From: Cryptomeria japonica
Lineage: Eukaryota > Streptophyta > Pinopsida > Cupressales > Cupressaceae
Assembly: GCF_030272615.1 (NCBI RefSeq)
Contig: NC_081413.1
Span: forward strand, 15,698,285-15,762,284
Direction of reading: 5' to 3'
DNA length: 64,000 bases
The translations under genes were made by a program, and so were the position numbers. Shown piece after piece: positions 59,309-64,000 of this stretch (its first letter is position 1; each line of letters starts with the position of its first letter). The notes below the pieces were generated by a model. It did not search any database. It worked only from the letters and a program-made list of their open reading frames with translations, and was not told the origin of the DNA.

Positions 59309-60442
59309 GTGGATCTTGAATCCTTGAAAGCTTCTACATCAAAAAAAGCAGAGCTAAAAGAAAAGTTCAAGTTTAAAGACATGGGATGTGGTGAGTATAT
59401 CTTTCATGTTGATCAACTCCCATTATCTCCTAAAACATTCATTCAACAGGAACAATCTATAAACAATTTGCAAGGAATTGGGTGTGAACCACCTAGTGTT
59501 GTGGCTACTAAGTCCGAATGCAAATCTCCTCTAGTTGTGCAAGCAACTCTTGATATCAATAGTCCTAAGAGTGGTTCCGACAAAGAATCTATTGAGCACA
59601 TCGCCAACCCTCTTGAGAACTCACATAGCCTTACCATTTCATCCACTCATTCTATTTCCACTCCGCTTCCAGACTTGGATCAACAAGAATCAGAAAAGCC
59701 CTTACTCATTGGGGATAAAAAATCAAGCTTTGAAAAGAAAAATCTAAAAGTTAAAAATAAAGAAAAGTCCTTTAGTCCAAATCAAAATCAAAAGCTATTG
59801 GACTCTAAAAAAATGAAGGTCGTGGATAAAAATCCTATGAAAGAAAAAGAACAAGAGATGATCTCCCCTAATATCAAAATAACTGGGGGAAAAAGTTCTA
59901 CAATTTCAAGTCAAAAAGAATACTTGTTGATCCTAAGTCTCCATCATGCTATCCTACTTTCACTTCTTTTCACAATCATAAGCCTTTATCAGTCATCCAC
60001 TTGTTCCGCACATCCTTCCCCTTTTGGTGATACATCATGGACCTTTAATGGAGCTTCCTCGAAGGACTTTGTTATCAGGGATGCCCAAACTTCTTTAGGT
60101 GACACACATATGGGCCTACGTAGTCCACACATTAGTAATTCTATCTTAGTTCCTTCATCAAGGAAGACAATCACTCGAGCTACATATCATTCAGTCAAGG
60201 AACAATGCATCTACAATCATAAGATAAAGCCTCACACATTCAAGGTGGGTGACTTAGTTCTCAAAGAAAATCCTAAAAATCAGCAAGATAGAGAGAAGAA
60301 GGGCAAGTTCGAACCAAATTGGCTTGGTCCTTACATCATCATAATAGCCTATGGATTCGGTGCATATCAGCTCTCAACCACAGAGGGTGAACCTTTGGAG
60401 GATCTTATCAATAGCATGCACCTTCGCAAGTTTTACACATAG
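59309..60442 (+). CDS. 377-codon frame ending in an integrase C-terminal domain; polymerase missing
   Basis: Same phase as the protease. Residues 1-50 continue the post-protease linker (GEYIFHVDQLPLSPKTF). Residues 51-200 are a Ser/Lys/Asn-rich low-complexity region. Residues 205-228 form a strongly hydrophobic stretch (LLILSLHHAILLSLL and on) that could be a membrane segment. Residues 290-377 are the C-terminal part of a gypsy integrase: HTFKVGDLVLKENP, FEPNWLGPYIIIIAYGFGAY and the end SMHLRKFYT. The reverse transcriptase, RNase H and integrase core that should lie between are absent. The frame is open throughout, unlike gag and the PMD gene. It may be a neutral deletion product or a retained accessory protein. 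Confidence 0.75.
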   Translation: MDLESLKASTSKKAELKEKFKFKDMGCGEYIFHVDQLPLSPKTFIQQEQSINNLQGIGCEPPSVVATKSECKSPLVVQATLDINSPKSGSDKESIEHIANPLENSHSLTISSTHSISTPLPDLDQQESEKPLLIGDKKSSFEKKNLKVKNKEKSFSPNQNQKLLDSKKMKVVDKNPMKEKEQEMISPNIKITGGKSSTISSQKEYLLILSLHHAILLSLLFTIISLYQSSTCSAHPSPFGDTSWTFNGASSKDFVIRDAQTSLGDTHMGLRSPHISNSILVPSSRKTITRATYHSVKEQCIYNHKIKPHTFKVGDLVLKENPKNQQDREKKGKFEPNWLGPYIIIIAYGFGAYQLSTTEGEPLEDLINSMHLRKFYT

Positions 60443-62049
60443 CTCTTCAGAATATCCTAATTCAAAAATACAAAAAGATTGAAAAAATATCAAAAATATA
60501 AAAAAATAATCATAAAATAAAAAATCGTTACTTGGTGAAAACCTGGCAAACATGCACCTTGTGACACAAAAAAATAGGAAAATAGAAAAACATTTCGTCC
60601 AATGGTGAAAACCACTTCAGTGGCGCCCTAGGCAAGTACCATGGTGAAAACTGGGTCACCAGTGCCATGCGTAGAGACATTGCTCCTCCCTCCTTTAGGA
60701 TTCCATTTCATCCTTCACTTTGCACACACTCACAGCCTATTCATTCATAATAAAATTACCCATTACCATCATGGCTTGTTATTGATCTACCTAAGATTGG
60801 TTAGCCATCCATAATAAAAACATTCCTTTTCGCCCATTCCATCCATAATAAATTAGCTCCTATCTGTGGCTAAGGCAAATCCTACATCTAGTGATGGGTG
60901 TGGAACTGAGAGCATCACATGTTTCTTCCAAATTTTCTTCAGTCTATCTATGCACAATCCACAATAAAGAAACACTTGCATCGCCGATTCGCAATAAAGT
61001 ATCAGTTTCATGGATTCAGTCAATTTTAGATGAGATACAACAGCAACAATGGACTTCAACAAATCAAATATTTCAACAGACTCAGACAATATTATGGTTC
61101 AGTGCTAGCTATCCTTTTGTGAAAGTAAACATTGTGACCACAATCAAATAAGACTTATACAAGTGATAAGAGACACTAAACTTGAGGACTACAGTGGATG
61201 TTGGTGTTGAGTCTTGGTTTTCTTTTGATTTTATATTTTGGTGACATGTCTTTTATCTTTTCCAGGATGTCTCTGACTAGAGATTTTATCTCTAGGATGT
61301 CATTGACTAGAAAGGCGAGGATGGGGTATCGTCACCTATTTTTCTTTTGTTGTCTATGGATTGTCTCTTAGTAATGCTATGACTTGTCCAAGGATATGAG
61401 GACATTGTGAGTCTAGTATGAACTAGGGCATTCCTTGTTTGAGACTATCTTATCTCCATGCAAATAGGTACAATGACTTTCTGGATCGAACCTATGTCTA
61501 GATTGTCATAACCTACTTACCATAATAAAGCTCAATGATGATAAAGCACAAGAAGCTCTTTCACTTTCATATCCTCTATCTTTCATCCCCCTTTCCTGAT
61601 TGACTTCCATCATCCTTCCCGAGTTTGTGTAGCCTACTATCACATGACTGAGTATAATGACACACCAAAAACATTTTCATTTCATGTAGTTGCCCCTGCA
61701 TTACCACATATAAGCATTTCATACATACATATAGATATCACAATTGCATCACATCCTGCACACAACACATGTTAGCACATTTTACATTCTCATCATGTAA
61801 ATAGTCATTTGCATTATCATATCCATTTGCATTTCATACATTCACATTTGCATTTGCATAACATATTAAAAACATAAAAGAACAAAAATACTGCATTTCC
61901 TCATGTACATATTTGCATCACATAGATACATGCATCACATAGAAACATCACATAGGTACACATGCATATAGCTTCTACAAAGATGAATCATCTTATATAT
62001 ATCTCAAAATCATAAGTGTCATGATACAATGATGTCAAAATACATATAG
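60443..62049. other. Element D 3' untranslated part, no gene seen
   Basis: Directly after the integrase end there are three GGTGAAAAC words (60534, 60611, 60642), then spacer without coding sense. An AT- and CAT-rich stretch with CACATAGATACATGCATCAC-like words lies at about 61860-61990. Confidence 0.5.
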
Positions 62050-62545
62050 CTACACAGCCAATCCTCGTGTTGCCCTATCCAGACAGAGGAACCCACTGAT
62101 CACTCCTACCAATACTGCTCGTAGTGCTAATCCAGTCCATGACATCATGTCCCTTACCACATGTCCAACCCTCATCTCCAGTCCTGGATCCTAAAACACT
62201 CATCTCAATGCATCCTTGTCTCTGTCTCGATCGTATGGTACTAACTCCCCATCGATAGGTATCCTCAGAATCTTGTAAACATCCTCTAAGGTGACTGTCA
62301 TCTCACCCATAGGCAAATGAAAAGTGCATGTCTCTAAATGACATCTATTGGCTAATGCAGTCAGTAAACCCATGTTCGCCAGAAACTCAGGCACATACAT
62401 AATAAATCGTAGACCCATAACCTCAATGGCAGCCCTGTCCTCGAATGTCAACTATGGTCATAACCTCTGAGTCGATGGGAATCTCTCCCATGACTCCAAC
62501 ATAGGTAAGTACTCCTACAATCAAGCAAATCAATCATGTCAGTCA

Positions 62546-62845
62546 AAGTGACACTCCTTGTTCATCACAAAGTGTTGCTATTTATCCTAGTGACACTCAC
62601 TGTTTATCACAAAGTGTTGCTTCTATGCTAGTGACACTCATTGTTCATCACAAAGAGTTGTTATTTATCCTAGTGGTACTCCCTATTCATCACAAAGTAC
62701 TACATTTTGCACTCCCTGTTCATCACAAAGTGCTGCTCATATTTGCACTCCTTGTTCATCACAAAGTGCTACTCTTTAAGTACTGATTGTTCATAACAAA
62801 GTACTATGTCTTGGTACTCACTATTCATCACAAAGTGCCTCGATC
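62546..62845. repeat. Tandem array inside the predicted PMD intron: 34-42 bp, about 8 copies
   Basis: Each unit holds ACTCACTGTTCATCACAAAG with small changes (at about 62547, 62589, 62630, 62672, 62711, 62744, 62779 and 62813). The unit shortens from 42 to 34 bp along the array. Confidence 0.85.
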
Positions 62846-62864
62846 TATCCTATCCTAGGGCTAT

Positions 62865-63030
62865 ACTTGAGTGTATCCTCTTGAGTAGTTTCCTAATTGG
62901 CAACATATGTTCTATCACAGAATTGTCAATCCTAGCCCTATCTGCTATCCTAGTCTTCCCTAGAGGACCTACTTGAGTGTATCCTCTCAGCAGCTTATCC
63001 AATCGACAACGTATGTTCATCACAGAACTA
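62865..63030. repeat. Duplicated 106-bp segment
   Basis: ACTTGAGTGTATCCTCT starts at 62865 and at 62971, each followed by a TATGTTC and ATCACAGAA segment. Copies are similar but not identical. Confidence 0.75.
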
Positions 63031-63068
63031 CCGACTTGACCTTGAAGACATAAATGCACCTTCATGAC

Positions 63069-63300
63069 ATAAACGCGCTTAAAGACTACACAAACGCGCC
63101 TGCTCTACATAGATGTGCCTATGCTCTGCACAAACGCTCCTGCTCTGCACAGACGTGCCCACATAGCATAGACGTGCCTGCACAATGCAGAAGTGCTCGC
63201 ATTTGACATAGATGTCTTTTCCTGCATAGACGCACCTGGCACCAACGTAGACGCACCTAGCCAACCTAGACACGCCTGGCACCAACACAGACGTGCCTAT
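63069..63300. repeat. Short tandem array of ACGCGCCTG-type units (about 20-24 bp)
   Basis: Words such as AGACGTGCCTG, AAACGCGCCTGCTC and AGACGCACCTGGCACC alternate with CTGCAC or CTACAT. Copies are irregular in length and spacing. Confidence 0.7.
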
Positions 63301-63809
63301 GCATTTTTGACATTATCCTAAAGCACATTTATTGCACTACCTAAGATGCATTAATGACAATAATTAATGTGATAAAGTACAAAGAGGTTTTGTGGTACTC
63401 ACTGGCTCTCCTGTGTCTGTTGGCCTCTGAAATCGGCGAACATGATCGAATCTATGCACCAATGTCATCGTTGCTGACTGTTGTTGCTCTATTCTCTCTC
63501 TGCACTCTGATCTCTTGGATATGTGGATGACAATGAGGATGTTTTCCCCTCATGGTCTATCTTATAGACTACCCTAGCCCTATCCCTAGCCCTCGTTTCT
63601 TGAATCAATCTTCATTATCTCGTGACTCTCTTACTCTATCCTATTCGATCGGTCCTTTCTAGCCTTTCTTTCTTATCGAGAGATTGTCTATGATCTTTTC
63701 ATACATTTTCATCCAATCTCTCGAGGGGGCATATCATTCCCATCTTGGGGCAACTTTTTATCAGTTCATATTATCTTCTTTGAAACAACGCGACAAGTTG
63801 CATTATCTT

Positions 63810-63823
63810 AAAGAGGGGCAAAA
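63810..63823 (+). promoter_or_regulatory. Polypurine tract of element D
   Basis: AAAGAGGGGCAAAA lies directly before the 3' LTR, as at element C (GAAGAGGGGCAAAA). Confidence 0.85.
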
Positions 63824-64000
63824 TGTAGACACCTAAAACTGTCATGTCTAATTAAATAAATACTTTATTTATTTAATTATCTTTAGCCTAATTCTTCTAT
63901 TAATTAAATAAATCTTTATTTATTTAATTAATTAATTTATCCTCTTCTAGCCTTATTTCTCATTTAAATAAATACATTTATTTATTTAAATTATCCTTTT
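63824..64000 (+). repeat. Element D 3' LTR, first 177 bases (continues past the window)
   Basis: It matches 53120-53290 closely, with a few small differences such as an extra TTAA near 63925. Confidence 0.9.

Larger units (their letters stand above)
62050..63468 (-). pseudogene. Antisense plant mobile domain (PMD) gene, two predicted exons
   Basis: On the strand opposite to the element, exon 1 (63468-63403) starts at an ATG and reads MTLVHRFDHVRRFQRPTDTG plus EP, then a GTGAGT donor. Exon 2 (62514 down to about 62050) follows a TTGATTGTAG acceptor and reads EYLPMLESWERFPSTQRL, then VMGLRFIMYVPEFLANMGLL, and the PMD hallmark FHLPMGEMTVTLEDV with LRIPIDG. The 888-bp intron is phase 0, so both exons join without a shift. 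Stops in exon 2 (TGA and TAG at about 62452-62460, TGA 62200, TAG near 62191) make it a pseudogene. The plant mobile domain (aminotransferase-like, also in MAIL1/MAIN) is known both in host genes and as antisense frames in Tat-type elements. The splicing and gene status are inferred. Confidence 0.8.
53120..64000 (+). mobile_element. Element D: Tat-like Ty3/gypsy retrotransposon, polymerase deleted, with antisense PMD gene; runs past the window end
   Basis: It starts with a 691-bp LTR (TGTAGACACC to ATATACA), then a primer-binding site, a long repeat-rich leader, gag, protease, a 377-codon frame ending with an integrase C-terminus, an antisense plant mobile domain frame, tandem arrays, a purine tract at 63810-63823 and the first 177 bases of the 3' LTR. 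Gag (YCEFHKSKGHKT) and protease (LIDGGAGLNIC) match plant Tat-type gypsy elements, which are also known for extra and antisense frames 3' of pol. Reverse transcriptase, RNase H and the integrase core are absent, so it is non-autonomous. The recurring GGTGAAAAC words at 60534, 60611 and 60642 also occur in the leader at 55180. Confidence 0.9.

Noticed and set aside
62546-62845. Regular repeats that could be read as a CRISPR array
   Set aside because: Units abut directly with no unique spacers, lengths drift from 42 to 34 bp, and the setting is a plant retroelement.
1-64000. tRNA or rRNA genes
   Set aside because: I saw no tRNA A-box and B-box pair with a cloverleaf and no rRNA segment; the tRNA-like words are primer-binding sites of retroelements.

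Overview
This window looks like plant nuclear DNA that is almost entirely transposable elements and AT-rich spacer. The LTR retrotransposon lineages (Ty3/gypsy chromovirus, a Tat-like Ty3/gypsy element, Ty1/copia, a miniature TRIM), the plant mobile domain and the decayed plant beta-hexosaminidase point to a land plant with a large genome. A gymnosperm is my guess from the long, repeat-filled, gene-poor layout; it is a weak inference. I found no intact host gene, rRNA, tRNA or CRISPR array.

Layout. 1-11.3 kb: AT-rich spacer with an orphan minus-strand primer-binding site (about 1.98 kb) and one exon-like stretch (about 5.95 kb). 11.29-21.81 kb: element C, a minus-strand, apparently non-autonomous LTR retrotransposon whose interior is mostly minisatellites plus a Ser/Pro-rich reading frame with a G-patch-like motif. 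23.69-24.05 kb: a complete 354-bp TRIM. 26.69-30.27 kb: element A, a gypsy element keeping gag and protease but no polymerase. 30.56-45.73 kb: element B, a full gypsy chromovirus with many stop codons, split inside its polymerase by element E, a minus-strand Ty1/copia element (34.72-42.09 kb) flanked by a perfect AAGTG target duplication. 45.7-53.1 kb: repeat-rich spacer, a beta-hexosaminidase pseudogene and a minus-strand gag-like frame with a long acidic tail. 53.12 kb to the window end: element D, a Tat-like gypsy element with LTR, primer site, tandem-repeat leader, gag, protease, the tail of integrase and the start of the 3' LTR.

The most interesting object is in element D. Between the integrase remnant and the 3' LTR, on the opposite strand, lies a plant mobile domain (PMD) reading frame. 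It can be read as a two-exon gene: a 22-codon first exon, an 888-bp intron filled with three tandem arrays, and a second exon carrying the PMD, with matching phase-0 splice sites. Elements C and D share LTR ends, polypurine tract and primer-site type, yet their interiors are unrelated and both lack a polymerase, so both would need enzymes supplied by other elements. In the broken frames of A, B, D and E many stops are TAG, TAA or TGA where CAG, CAA, CGA or TGG would fit, as expected from long-term cytosine methylation and deamination.
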